This document shows positions 45,422 through 54,778 of a stretch of 64,000 bases of DNA, piece after piece. Made by a program: the position numbers and the translations under genes. This DNA is from Balneolaceae bacterium (GTDB lineage Bacteria > Bacteroidota > Rhodothermia > Balneolales > Balneolaceae): contig JAEPQH010000014.1 of NCBI GenBank assembly GCA_017640605.1, positions 24,855 to 88,854 of the forward strand, given 5' to 3'. Below the pieces are notes generated by a model, which worked only from the letters and a program-made list of their open reading frames with translations, was not told where the DNA came from and made no database searches. The stretch's first letter is position 1. Each line of letters opens with the position of its first letter.

Positions 45422-46034
45422 GATATAGAACCAATTTCGCTTTAATATTTGCCCTTTTTGGTGACTCTTCATCCGTTATAGATTCTGCATCTATTTGAAC
45501 TTCGAAATCACCTGAATCTAATTCTACTATTCTGATAATCCCATTTATACTGCTAAAATCATTCAAGTCGGGATCATTTGTATTAAGCTTCAAATAAAAA
45601 ATGGGTGAATTATTAAGATCCTCTTCCCATTCTGAATGATAATCCCCAATTTTAAAAGTACCCGCTTCAATTTTGTTATAGTTTTTAGAGAAAAAAGTAA
45701 GTGTGGTTCTCTGCTGAGTCCCAATATCACAAGTCCAAATACAACTTATTTGAATATCAAAATATGAAACATTATCAGATTCAATTAATGTATCAGGCCT
45801 CTCATATTTACTTGTTGACAAATCATAAGACGAATTATAGAAATGCCTGTCTAAATCCGGTACACCGTTTTCTAAATCAAATTGGTAATTCATTTCATAA
45901 TCACCATTTATTTCAACTTTTACATCGAAATCTGAATCTTCAAATACAGAAAACGGATTGTCATTTTTACATCCCAATAAGAGTAAAAATGGAAGTAAAA
46001 TATAGATTGGTTTTAAATGCCCTGTCAATTTCAT
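45414..46034 (-). CDS. lipoprotein, first of a pair
   Basis: 206 residues. Signal YILLPFLLLLGC. C-terminal part GIIRIVELDSGDFEVQIDAESI resembles the G..I.......I.G.F end of the downstream lipoprotein. No family recognised. First gene of a two-gene, overlapping operon; AT-rich. An upstream ~250-bp region (46035-46288) contains the divergent promoters of this pair and the S10 peptidase; I see no clear boxes. Confidence 0.7.
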   Translation of the reverse strand: MKLTGHLKPIYILLPFLLLLGCKNDNPFSVFEDSDFDVKVEINGDYEMNYQFDLENGVPDLDRHFYNSSYDLSTSKYERPDTLIESDNVSYFDIQISCIWTCDIGTQQRTTLTFFSKNYNKIEAGTFKIGDYHSEWEEDLNNSPIFYLKLNTNDPDLNDFSSINGIIRIVELDSGDFEVQIDAESITDEESPKRANIKAKLVLYHG

Positions 46035-46288
46035 AAACCTTCTAACACTAATGTTAACTGAATATTGTGTGGAAATTAATTATAATTTTTTCCATCGAAA
46101 TTATTTATTCATGATTGAATAAACATACTAATCATTAGTAGATATCTGGATATCTAACACAAAATTATCCAGGTCTCTTATAGAGCCATTTCAGTTTTAA
46201 ATAGTACAATTTTGCTCAACATTAAGTAGTTGCCGTAATATTTAGTATTCTTTTAGAGGTACAAATCATATCAATAAAAAGGGATCCT

Positions 46289-47797
46289 ATGAAAAAACAA
46301 TCAATGTGGCTGATACTCATTCTATTCTTCGTTCAGGTATCGGTAATTGCACAAAATGAGCCAACAAAAGAAGCCAAACCTATTCCTGATGAGGAACAAC
46401 AGGTAACTTCTCATTCCATTAAAATTAACGGAAAAGATGTTAAGTACGAAGCTACCGCAGCTACCATGAACATCAAAAACCGCGAAAATGAACCCATTGC
46501 TCAGTTTGGGTATGTTGCGTATACGCGAACAGATATATCTGACAAGAAAAAACGACCCGTTACCTTTGTATTTAACGGTGGCCCGGGATCTTCTTCTATC
46601 TGGCTACATATGGGAGCTGTTGGTCCTCGGCGAGTAGTTCTCGACGATCCCAACTTTAACGAGTCGGGCTACACTCTTGCCGATAATGAGTATTCCGTTT
46701 TAGATGTAACCGACCTTGTGATGGTTGATCCGGTTGGAACCGGAATTTCCCGCGCTGTTGGTGATAATGAAAACAAAGATTTTTGGGGCGTTGATTCTGA
46801 CATCTCTTCCATCAGCAATTTTATTAATGAATACATCACAAAAAATGCTCGCTGGTCTTCACCGAAGTATTTGATGGGCGAAAGTTACGGAACCTTTCGC
46901 GCAGCCGGGCTGGCTCCATATCTAAATAATACTTATGGAATAGCCTTAGATGGAATTATCCTCGTTTCTAATGTTCTCGATCTTAGGACCATCACTTTTG
47001 GTCCATATGACGACACCTCCTATATCCTGTTTTTGCCCTCATATGCAGCAACAGCTTGGTATCACAATCAACTTGCAAACAAAGCAGCAGATTTCGAAGC
47101 TTTCATGGATGAAGTGAGAGAATATGCCATGAATGAATACACAGTGGCTCTTATGAAAGGGGATAACTTGCCTGAAACTGAGCGAAATGCTGTGCTTAAT
47201 AAGCTGGTTGAATACACTGGGCTTGATCGAGATTATTTGGACGAATCGAATTTACGCGTTCCGGCCTTTGCTTTTTTCAAAGAACTACTAGGCGATGATG
47301 AAATGACGGTGGGCAGGTTAGATTCTCGTTATAAAGGTTTTTCGTTAAATCCAATTACTGGCTTTGCCGAATATGATCCACAAAGTTCTGCCATTAGTCC
47401 ACCGTATCAAATGGCATTTATGGATTATTATCACAACGAACTTGGCTTCGGTAAGGATAAAAAGTACAATTTTTCTGCCTACAGCTTACCGGGTTTTAAT
47501 TGGGATTGGAGTCGTGGTGGTGGAGGGTGGTTTCCAACTAGTCCGCAAACCGTGGACGAGCTTAAACAGGCTATGATCCAAAACCCTAAAATGAAAGTTC
47601 AAGTGCAAAACGGTTACTACGATTTAGCCACACCGTTTTTTGGTACCGAGTATACGTTTATGCATATGGATTTACCGGATGCGCTCAAAGAAAACATCGA
47701 AATGACCTATTACCACGCTGGTCATATGTTTTATACTCAGCTGGAGGATTTGGTGAAGTTCTATGTGGATGTAAAACGGTTTGTCACCGAAGATTAA
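46289..47797 (+). CDS. secreted serine carboxypeptidase (S10 family)
   Basis: 502 residues with signal (KKQSMWLILILFFVQVSVIAQ). S10 signatures: VFNGGPGSSSIWLHMGAVGPRR (substrate C-terminus binding), LMGESYGTFRAAGL with the nucleophile Ser, NGYYDLATPFFGTEY with the Asp, and YYHAGHMFY with the His, so the triad is complete. It removes C-terminal residues from peptides, usually at acidic pH, and should be periplasmic or extracellular. Monocistronic with a strong terminator. Confidence 0.92.
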   Translation: MKKQSMWLILILFFVQVSVIAQNEPTKEAKPIPDEEQQVTSHSIKINGKDVKYEATAATMNIKNRENEPIAQFGYVAYTRTDISDKKKRPVTFVFNGGPGSSSIWLHMGAVGPRRVVLDDPNFNESGYTLADNEYSVLDVTDLVMVDPVGTGISRAVGDNENKDFWGVDSDISSISNFINEYITKNARWSSPKYLMGESYGTFRAAGLAPYLNNTYGIALDGIILVSNVLDLRTITFGPYDDTSYILFLPSYAATAWYHNQLANKAADFEAFMDEVREYAMNEYTVALMKGDNLPETERNAVLNKLVEYTGLDRDYLDESNLRVPAFAFFKELLGDDEMTVGRLDSRYKGFSLNPITGFAEYDPQSSAISPPYQMAFMDYYHNELGFGKDKKYNFSAYSLPGFNWDWSRGGGGWFPTSPQTVDELKQAMIQNPKMKVQVQNGYYDLATPFFGTEYTFMHMDLPDALKENIEMTYYHAGHMFYTQLEDLVKFYVDVKRFVTED

Positions 47798-47823
47798 TTG
47801 TGAGTTAACATTTAATACAAAGA

Positions 47824-47846
47824 ATCCCAACCTATTGAGTTGGGAT
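47824..47846 (+). terminator. Rho-independent terminator of the S10 gene
   Basis: ATCCCAAC-CTATTGA-GTTGGGAT stem, then TTTTTT. Confidence 0.9.
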
Positions 47847-47925
47847 TTTTTTGGAAACAAACTTTTGATAGAAACAGTACATACCACCTATTCTCACCCA
47901 TTCATTGCTAGAATAAATGTAAATC

Positions 47926-48354
47926 ATGCAATTTTTTAAACAGCTGTTCACCCCATCCGATCGATATAAAGGGGTTCGTCCGATTCAAGTGTACGTGCTA
48001 AAGCTTTTTTTCGGATTAATGTTTTTCATGGCCGGAAAAGATGCATGGACTGAGCTCATAACCTTTCAAGGTAACTGGGACAATGAAATTGCGATAGCTT
48101 GGTGTGCAATGGCTGCATATACAGCATTAAGTGGATTAGGAATGTTCCATACTTTAAGGATGCTTCCTATTATGTTATTTATGTTTTTATACAAAGGGTT
48201 ATGGCTGAGTTTTGTTGCTTTTCCTATGTGGAAAGCAGGTACACTTGCCGGATCAGACACCGCCGAATGGGCTGCGATTTTTATGATAATGATCATCCCC
48301 TTCGCTTTTACTCCATGGAGCTATGTATTCAAAACCTACATTCTGGGAAAGTAG
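47926..48354 (+). CDS. small membrane protein
   Basis: 142 residues, four hydrophobic helices (about 25-42, 55-75, 82-100, 112-135), no recognised family. AMAAYTALSGLGMFHTLRMLPIMLFMFLYKGLWL is the most characteristic stretch, resembling small uncharacterised membrane proteins in Bacteroidota. No signal peptide beyond the first helix. Alone, ended by a hairpin shared with the convergent DUF4168 gene. Confidence 0.75.
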   Translation: MQFFKQLFTPSDRYKGVRPIQVYVLKLFFGLMFFMAGKDAWTELITFQGNWDNEIAIAWCAMAAYTALSGLGMFHTLRMLPIMLFMFLYKGLWLSFVAFPMWKAGTLAGSDTAEWAAIFMIMIIPFAFTPWSYVFKTYILGK

Positions 48355-48384
48355 TGGTGCTATAATTTATAGTAGAATAGAAAT

Positions 48385-48406
48385 AACCCAACTTAATGGT
48401 TGGGTT
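48385..48406. terminator. bidirectional hairpin between convergent genes
   Basis: AACCCAAC-TTAATG-GTTGGGTT: a perfect 8-bp stem between the stops of 47926-48354 and 48433-48909; no long T-run on either side. Confidence 0.65.
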
Positions 48407-48432
48407 CAATTTCTCTGGTTTTAATTGAATAA

Positions 48433-48909
48433 TTATTGTTCAACCAATTCCTGAAAACGCTCTGCTAATTCCTCGTCGGTTTGCAAAGCCATTGCAATTC
48501 CTTGAAATCGCTGCTCACTCAGTTCCGAGTTTCCAACAGCTTCAATTTGTTGTTGCTGCATCGAGGCCGACAATTCCTGCAAAAAGGATTGCATATTTTT
48601 CATGGTAGTCTCTTCCAAAGGGGTGAGTTCTACTTGAGGCGCAGTAGGATTTTGACGCGCCATCATTATTTCCTGAAAACGCTGCCCACTCATACCTAAT
48701 TCTTCCAGTTTTGCAATCAACATTCTATCTGTGGCAATACTAATTTCCTGAAATTCTTTCGCTACTTCTACAAACTGTTCCAATTCGGCATCGGTTACAT
48801 CTTTAGCCGGCGCAATTTGTGGCATTTGCATTTGCTGTGCTTGCACTGCTGCTGTGCTTAACAACAACATTGCAATGATGAGATTTGTGCTCTTGATGAA
48901 TACTTTCAT
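48433..48909 (-). CDS. DUF4168-domain secreted protein
   Basis: About 158 residues from ATG at 48909 with signal peptide (NLIIAMLLLSTAAVQAQ). The mature part is helical and contains DVTDAELEQFVEVAKEFQEI, the DUF4168 start, then ERFQELVEQ at the end. FQEI and RFQ motifs recur three times (AKEFQEI, GQRFQEIM, EQRFQGIA), as usual for this repeat-like domain. Periplasmic, function unknown. Confidence 0.82.
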   Translation of the reverse strand: MKVFIKSTNLIIAMLLLSTAAVQAQQMQMPQIAPAKDVTDAELEQFVEVAKEFQEISIATDRMLIAKLEELGMSGQRFQEIMMARQNPTAPQVELTPLEETTMKNMQSFLQELSASMQQQQIEAVGNSELSEQRFQGIAMALQTDEELAERFQELVEQ

Positions 48910-49036
48910 ATACCTTTTAATTTCTAGTGAATAGTCGATCAAACTTATTCAATGTTTAATGGAATCCGTAATATCTAATACACTTTTATTGGGCTTTTAC
49001 ATGCAAAGACAATTCGAACTATTAATTTCAAAAAAA

Positions 49037-49062
49037 AGGCGCTTTGCTTTCACAAAACGCCT
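49037..49062 (-). terminator. Rho-independent terminator of the HPPD gene
   Basis: On the minus strand AGGCGTTTTG...CAAAGCGCCT forms a 10-bp stem (one G-T pair) and is followed by seven or eight T. Confidence 0.85.
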
Positions 49063-49098
49063 CCCGAAGGTGGATGTACTTCTTAAATTACAACTACA

Positions 49099-50223
49099 TT
49101 AAAGCGTTCCACGCATTTCCTGTTCACGCTCGATGGCTTCGAACAGCGCTTTAAAATTTCCTTTTCCAAAAGAAGTTGCTCCTTTTCGTTGGATAATCTC
49201 GAAAAACATTGTTGGACGTGCTTGTAACGTTCGTGTGAAAATCTGAAGTAAATAGCCTTCATCATCGCGATCGACCAGAATGCCCAGTTCTTTTAGTTTA
49301 TCAATAGGCTCGTCGATTTTACCAACGCGCTCTTCTAATACATCATAATAGGTGGTTGGTACGGTTATAAATTCGATTCCACGATTTCGTAGTTCGGTTA
49401 CCGTGTGTACAATGTCATCGGTAGCAACCGCCACGTGCTGTACGCCCGCGCCTTCGTAAAAGTCGATGTACTCATCGATCTGAGATTTTTTGAGTCCCGC
49501 AGCAGGTTCGTTGATCGGAAACTTGATGCGACCATTTCCATTACTCATTACCTTACTCATCAAGGCAGTGTACTCGGTAGAAATATCTTTGTCGTCGAAA
49601 GAGAGAATTTGCTTGAAACCAAGTACATCTTCGTACCACTTTACCCATTTGTTCATGGCGCCGAGTTCAACATTGCCAACCATGTGATCTACATACTTTA
49701 AACCAACCGGCTCGGGATTATAATGCGTATTCCAAGCTTTATAGCCGGGTAGAAATGGACCTTCATAATCTTTACGCTCCACAAAAATGTGAACGGTGTC
49801 GCCGTAGGTGTGAATACCGGCTCGAACTACTTTTCCATGCTCATCCGATTCTGTTCGCGGCTCGAAATAGGACTCAGCCCCTCGTTTTACAGCTTCGTTA
49901 TAGGCATAAGCAGCATCTTCAACCCATAGAGCAATCACTTTTACTCCATCACCATGTTGATCGATATGTTTTCCAATTTCAGTTCCGCTATGCAATGGCG
50001 ATGTTAACACCAGTCGTATTTTATCCTGCACCAAAACATACGACTCACGGTCTTTCAGCCCGGTTTCCAATCCGGCATGAGCCAACGATTTAAACCCGAA
50101 TGCTGATTTATAAAAATGGGCGGCTTGCTTCGAATTACTTACATAAAATTCAATGTAATCAGTGCCGAGTATGGGCATGAAATCTTGTTCTTGATCTACA
50201 ACAGGATTTGCTAGTGTTTCCAT
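49099..50223 (-). CDS. hppD: 4-hydroxyphenylpyruvate dioxygenase
   Basis: 374 residues, two VOC domains. Iron ligands are visible: YVDHMVGNVE (first His), GVQHVAVATDDI (second His) and PTMFFEIIQRKG (Glu). It converts 4-hydroxyphenylpyruvate to homogentisate in tyrosine breakdown. The gene is separated from the HGD-FAH-AacS cluster by a 370-bp repeat-rich gap but shares a palindromic operator with HGD (50252-50265). A strong terminator follows. Phenylalanine hydroxylase and tyrosine aminotransferase are not in the window. Confidence 0.95.
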   Translation of the reverse strand: METLANPVVDQEQDFMPILGTDYIEFYVSNSKQAAHFYKSAFGFKSLAHAGLETGLKDRESYVLVQDKIRLVLTSPLHSGTEIGKHIDQHGDGVKVIALWVEDAAYAYNEAVKRGAESYFEPRTESDEHGKVVRAGIHTYGDTVHIFVERKDYEGPFLPGYKAWNTHYNPEPVGLKYVDHMVGNVELGAMNKWVKWYEDVLGFKQILSFDDKDISTEYTALMSKVMSNGNGRIKFPINEPAAGLKKSQIDEYIDFYEGAGVQHVAVATDDIVHTVTELRNRGIEFITVPTTYYDVLEERVGKIDEPIDKLKELGILVDRDDEGYLLQIFTRTLQARPTMFFEIIQRKGATSFGKGNFKALFEAIEREQEMRGTL

Positions 50224-50251
50224 AAGGGGTTCTCTTTCGTTATCTTAATTA

Positions 50252-50265
50252 GTTGCTATAACAAC
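50252..50265. promoter_or_regulatory. palindromic operator upstream of HPPD
   Basis: GTTGCTATAACAAC (minus strand GTTGTTATAGCAAC) lies 28 bp upstream of the HPPD ATG. The minus-strand 19-mer GTTGTTATAGCAACTAATT is identical to the one upstream of HGD (56009-56027, plus strand). Symmetry and length fit a MarR- or Lrp-type regulator of the tyrosine regulon. Confidence 0.7.
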
Positions 50266-50320
50266 CAATTTAAGCTTTTAATAGATTCAGGAAAAGCGCT
50301 TTTATGTTAAGATTTGGGAA

Positions 50321-50594
50321 TACGACGAGCGACGAACGACGAATGACAAACGATAAACGATTTACGACGAACGAGTTTTTTCTAGTAATTCAAAATGAAA
50401 GATTTAAGATTTAAAATTCAGATGACGGTCATTGCGAGGAGCTAATGAATTAAAAATCGAAATAAACAACTCATCGACGCGGCAATTTCCAGAACAACGG
50501 CACAAACAGGAGATCACTTCGTCGATAATGATGGCTTGCTTATGACGAGCTAAAAAACTCCTCGTGATGCCGAATTGATAATTATATAGTCTGC
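50321..50594. repeat. degenerate ACGACGAACG run and ATTGCGAGGAG/GACGCGGCAAT repeat
   Basis: 50321-50375 is a string of ACGACGAACGACGAATGAC-like variants; 50425-50545 holds CATTGCGAGGAGC, CGACGCGGCAAT, GGAGATCACTTCGTCG and CTCCTCGTGATGCCG, a family recurring inverted at 37085-37160. No gene. Confidence 0.6.
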
Positions 50595-52550
50595 TTAAAT
50601 CTTCCCCACCAACTCCACAAACACATCCATCGCTTTTGGGTTGCGACTGGCATCGCGGTTCATGTGTTTGCTCACATCTAAACCCATCAATGCTTTCTTA
50701 ACCGGTACTTCCATTTTTTTACCGCTGAGCGTATAGGGGATTTCATCCACCTTCAAAATCAGATCGGGTACATGTCGCGGCGAGCATTCTTCTTTCAGTT
50801 GCTGCTTGATAGTTTCAAAAAGCTGCATTTCATTTTGATCGGAATCGATCACCACAAACAACGGCATAATGTCGGAGCCGTCTTTTTTTTCGAGATTTAC
50901 AATCAGCGAATCTTGCACTCCTGAAATACGATCCAACACTGAATAAATCTCAGCAGTACCAATGCGAATTCCTTTACGGTTCAGCGTGGCATCCGAGCGA
51001 CCAAATATCTGTAACTGCCCGTTCTCTTCAATCTGAATCCAGTCGCCGTGGCACCACTTTCCTTCAAACTTTTCGAAGTAGGAGCTTTTGTATCGGGCAT
51101 TTTCTTCATCACCCCAGAAATAAACGGGCATCGATGGCATTGGGTTCGAAATCACCATCTCGCCGAGTGATCCTACCACTTCATTCCCGTCTTCATCCAT
51201 ACTTTTTAGATCACACCCAAGCGCTCGCCCTTGAATTTTGCCACGACGAACGGGTTTCGATGGAATTCCACCTACAAATGCCGTGCACACATCTGTTCCG
51301 CCACTCATGCTGCACAACCAAAGGTCTTTTTTAACGTGATTGTATACCCAATCAAAAGCTTCGGGTGGTAAAGGAGCTCCAGTTGAGCCAATCGAACGCA
51401 ATGCAGAGAGGTCGAAATCTGTACCGGGAGTCAATCCCTTTTTCATGCACGCGATTAAATATGGCGCACTTGTTCCAAAATGATGAATGGGGAATTCTGC
51501 GGTGAGTTTCCAAAGCGAATTTAAATCCGGAGTCCCCGGACTTCCATCAAATAAAACAGGAACTGCTCCTGCCAACATCGAAGCTTGTAGAAAATTCCAC
51601 ATCATCCAGCCGGTGGTGGTAAACCAGAAAAAATGCTCGCCAGGTTTTACATCGTTGTGGAAGTGCATGTACTTGAGATGTTCGAGCAACACACCGCCGT
51701 GCGAATGAGTGATAGCTTTGGGCTTTCCGGTTGTTCCGGAGGAATACAACACCCAAATTGGATGATTGAAATCGACTGCCTCAAAAGTGAGCACTGTTGA
51801 AGGAGTTGATGTAACGGTATCCCAATGTATCGATTCATCAAGCGTTGCTTTTGCATTGAGTGTTGGAATCAAAACCACCGTTTCGATGGAAGGAATTGCT
51901 TCGGCAATTTGCTTAGCTTCGGTAGTTCGATCTATGCGTTTACCTCCATATTGATATCCATCGCACGTAAAGAAGACTCTCGGCTCGATTTGTTCAAATC
52001 GATCAATAACAGTGTTGATACCGAAATCAGGCGAGCAACAACTCCAAACCGCTCCCAACGAGTTTACCGCTAAGAAACACGCAATAGTTTCAGGAGTATT
52101 GGGTAAATAACCGGCCACTCGATCACCTTTAGTGATGCCCTTCGAAACTAGAAAAGCCTGAACGGATGTCACCTGCTGTTCCAGTTCTCCCCAGCTTATT
52201 TTTTTTCGATCACCGGTTTCATTTGCAAAAATGAGCGCCGGGCGATCCTCTGACTTCATCCTGAAAATATGCTCGGCATAATTTAGTGTGGCTCCGGAAA
52301 ACCAACGAGCTCCCGGCATTTCTTCGGTATCAATTATCCGCTCGTAATTCGAATGAAATTGAATATCAAAGTAGCTACTTAGTGATTCCCAGAAATCTTC
52401 ATAATGCTCGTTCGACCAGCGCCAAAAATCCTCGTAATTCTTAAAACGAAGATTGAATTCTTCTTCAAGCCAGCTCTCGTATTTTTTTAGCCCGCTGTTT
52501 AGAATAAAATCATTGGAAGGAGTCCATAAAATATCCGTTCGTTCAGCCAT
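50595..52550 (-). CDS. aacS: acetoacetyl-CoA synthetase
   Basis: 651 residues of the AMP-forming acyl-CoA synthetase superfamily. VLYSSGTTGKPKAITHSHGG is the P-loop; MARWFSGATLNYAEH (GARWFSGATLNYAEHIF) and LWLCSMSGGTDVCTAFVGG are AacS-typical; the C-terminal lysine motif is TLSGKKMEVPVKK. Acetoacetyl-CoA synthetase activates free acetoacetate, the product of fumarylacetoacetase, feeding thiolase. Its ATG overlaps the stop of the flavin-reductase-like gene by 8 bp, so it is co-translated with the FAH cluster. Confidence 0.93.
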   Translation of the reverse strand: MAERTDILWTPSNDFILNSGLKKYESWLEEEFNLRFKNYEDFWRWSNEHYEDFWESLSSYFDIQFHSNYERIIDTEEMPGARWFSGATLNYAEHIFRMKSEDRPALIFANETGDRKKISWGELEQQVTSVQAFLVSKGITKGDRVAGYLPNTPETIACFLAVNSLGAVWSCCSPDFGINTVIDRFEQIEPRVFFTCDGYQYGGKRIDRTTEAKQIAEAIPSIETVVLIPTLNAKATLDESIHWDTVTSTPSTVLTFEAVDFNHPIWVLYSSGTTGKPKAITHSHGGVLLEHLKYMHFHNDVKPGEHFFWFTTTGWMMWNFLQASMLAGAVPVLFDGSPGTPDLNSLWKLTAEFPIHHFGTSAPYLIACMKKGLTPGTDFDLSALRSIGSTGAPLPPEAFDWVYNHVKKDLWLCSMSGGTDVCTAFVGGIPSKPVRRGKIQGRALGCDLKSMDEDGNEVVGSLGEMVISNPMPSMPVYFWGDEENARYKSSYFEKFEGKWCHGDWIQIEENGQLQIFGRSDATLNRKGIRIGTAEIYSVLDRISGVQDSLIVNLEKKDGSDIMPLFVVIDSDQNEMQLFETIKQQLKEECSPRHVPDLILKVDEIPYTLSGKKMEVPVKKALMGLDVSKHMNRDASRNPKAMDVFVELVGKI

Positions 52551-53442
52551 GATAGGTACACAGAATAGTTAAGCCTTTCTCCGTATTTCCGGCATCAATT
52601 TCGATTTTAGCCAAACGATGAATTTCATCGCGCAATTCTTCCCCATCAAATTGTGTATATGCTGCGGCAACTGTTTGAAACTGCTTCGCTTCCTCAATTT
52701 CTTTTTCTGATGGAAGTTGTTCAATATTCCCCAATCGACCGAGATTATTTGCAGTAAGTACCCCGCTTTCCTGAACGTGTTTAGGCAGATGATCAACCCC
52801 AATTCCCTTTTTTTGTAACGGTTTTGGTATCTCGAATAAAGCATCAACATTCGCGCGGGAGTACCAATTCGCTCCTAAGCGTCCAACTAAATCAAGTTTT
52901 GTGTTGTCGAGCTTTCCATTTTCATCCAAAAAGTCTGTGTTCAAATGTATGCGTTGGATGCGGGCAAGAACCAGATTTCCGGCCCCACCTTCAGTACCTA
53001 ATTCGATCACCTGATCAACCGTACATTCAAAGGATACCGGACTTTCTTTTACGCGTGGCGGTTTAATCTTATCAGACGGAAGCTCGGTAAAACCAGCTTT
53101 AACAAATTCGTTTACGCCTTTTTCGTACTCGGTACTCGCCAGCGACATCTGCTCCACCATCGGATAATTCACAATGTTGATGCATACTTCCGGCACTTCT
53201 TTAACATTTTCGTAGGTGTGCTTTGTGGTGTTGTCGCGACCGCGCCGAGAGGGTGAAAACACCAAGATGGGCGGGTTGTTCGAAAATACGTTGAAAAAAC
53301 TGAACGGACTAAGGTTCACATTTCCATCTTTGTCGATGGTACTGGCAAAACAAATTGGTCGTGGGCCAACCGCTGCTGTTAAAATTCCCTGCCGTTCAGG
53401 GATGTTTATATCGTATGGATCGAAAGATTTTATTTCGCTCAT
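52543..53442 (-). CDS. flavin reductase-like (FMN-binding split barrel) protein in the tyrosine operon
   Basis: About 299 residues from the ATG at 53442, which overlaps the FAH stop in ATGA; an upstream frame from 53505 is unlikely. The split-barrel domain of the NTAB/DIM6 type covers ~20-200: GILTAAVGPRPICFASTIDKDGNVNLSPFSFFNVFSNNPPILVFSP, then HTYENVKEVPEVCINIVNYP. It should bind FMN. The C-terminal ~90 residues are helical. Its role in tyrosine catabolism is unknown; the context is suggestive because no maleylacetoacetate isomerase gene is seen. Confidence 0.85.
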   Translation of the reverse strand: MSEIKSFDPYDINIPERQGILTAAVGPRPICFASTIDKDGNVNLSPFSFFNVFSNNPPILVFSPSRRGRDNTTKHTYENVKEVPEVCINIVNYPMVEQMSLASTEYEKGVNEFVKAGFTELPSDKIKPPRVKESPVSFECTVDQVIELGTEGGAGNLVLARIQRIHLNTDFLDENGKLDNTKLDLVGRLGANWYSRANVDALFEIPKPLQKKGIGVDHLPKHVQESGVLTANNLGRLGNIEQLPSEKEIEEAKQFQTVAAAYTQFDGEELRDEIHRLAKIEIDAGNTEKGLTILCTYHG

Positions 53443-54668
53443 TTTGCCGGTAATAGTTTTGATCGAACTTCGCCAAAGCCCACACGTTTTCCATCTTTTT
53501 CGCAATGGCCTTTCATAGTAACGGTATCACCATCGTTCAGGAATTTTCGCTCGCTTCCATCGTTTAGTTTTACAGGATTTTTTCCTGCCCATGAAAGTTC
53601 AAGCATCGAACCATACGAATCAGGGGATTTCCCTGAAATAGTTCCGGACGCCATCATATCTCCGATATTCACGTTACAACCATTCACGGTATGATGCGCC
53701 AATTGCTGCGCCATATTCCAGTACATGTATTTAAAATTCGAATTTGAAACTACCGTAGGTTCGCTTCCTTCCGGCTCAATTTCTACACTCAAATTTAAAT
53801 CGTAATTGAGCTCACCGTCCGTTTTCAAATAATCCAACACGGGAGGATCTTGTTCTGGTCCAGCCACTTTAAATGGCTCAAGCGCTTCCATTGTAACCAC
53901 CCACGGAGAAATGGATGAAGCAAAGCTCTTTCCTAAAAATGGTCCAAGTGGTACATATTCCCACTTTTGTATATCCCGTGCCGACCAATCGTTAAACAAC
54001 ACCATCCCAAAAATATGATCCATCGCGTTTCCCGTCGATATCTGATCACCTAATTCTGTCGATTTACCTACGATAAAAGCCATTTCAAGCTCGAAATCCA
54101 TGCGTTGGGAAGGTCCGTAAACGGGATCGCCTTCCGGTGGTTTTGTTTGTCCTTTTGGGCGATGAATATCCACACCGGAAACTACAATTGATGAAGCCCG
54201 ACCGTGATAACCAACCGGTAGATGCTTCCAGTTTGGAAGAAGCGCGTTCTCCGGATCACGAAACATTTTACCCACGTTGGTGGCATGTTCGATACTGGAA
54301 TAAAAATCGGTATAATCACCCACTTTTACCGGTAGATGCATAGTCACTTTATCCATAGGAACTAACGCATCGGAGTTTTTTAGGGGAGACGAATTATCAC
54401 TTAAATGCTGCTGCAGCTTGATGCGAATTTGGTTAGTAACAGGCTTTCCTAAAGCGATAAAATCATTAAGATATTCCCTAGCAAATACTTCCTGATCAAT
54501 TTCCATTTTGGTGAAAACTCCCAATGAATGAGCGATTTTCAAATCGATCACGAAATCGCCAATGGCAACGCCCACGCGTTTTAGTCCGCCATCCACAGAA
54601 AAGATACCGAAAGGCAGATTATGAATTGAAAAATCAGAATCAGGAGAAATGTTTAGCCAGGTGTTCAT
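53439..54668 (-). CDS. fahA: fumarylacetoacetase
   Basis: 409 residues. N-terminal beta-barrel domain followed by the hydrolase: DYTDFYSSIEHATNVGKMFR, LPVGYHGRASSIVVSG, DFELEMAFIVGKST, FNDWSARDIQKWEYVPLGPFLGKSF and the late GEVRSKLLPA. These carry the metal-binding Asp/Glu and catalytic His of FAH. It splits fumarylacetoacetate into fumarate and acetoacetate. The 4-bp overlap (ATGA) with the flavin-reductase gene shows coupling; HGD is 110 bp upstream. Confidence 0.95.
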   Translation of the reverse strand: MNTWLNISPDSDFSIHNLPFGIFSVDGGLKRVGVAIGDFVIDLKIAHSLGVFTKMEIDQEVFAREYLNDFIALGKPVTNQIRIKLQQHLSDNSSPLKNSDALVPMDKVTMHLPVKVGDYTDFYSSIEHATNVGKMFRDPENALLPNWKHLPVGYHGRASSIVVSGVDIHRPKGQTKPPEGDPVYGPSQRMDFELEMAFIVGKSTELGDQISTGNAMDHIFGMVLFNDWSARDIQKWEYVPLGPFLGKSFASSISPWVVTMEALEPFKVAGPEQDPPVLDYLKTDGELNYDLNLSVEIEPEGSEPTVVSNSNFKYMYWNMAQQLAHHTVNGCNVNIGDMMASGTISGKSPDSYGSMLELSWAGKNPVKLNDGSERKFLNDGDTVTMKGHCEKDGKRVGFGEVRSKLLPAK

Positions 54669-54778
54669 TTAAAATGATTTATTTTAAAATTGAGATTCAG
54701 TTATAAAGCTTTTAATCAACGTGAAGTGTATGGGTGTTACGAAATGCACTCATACAAGTAGGTCTTAAAAGATGCGAT

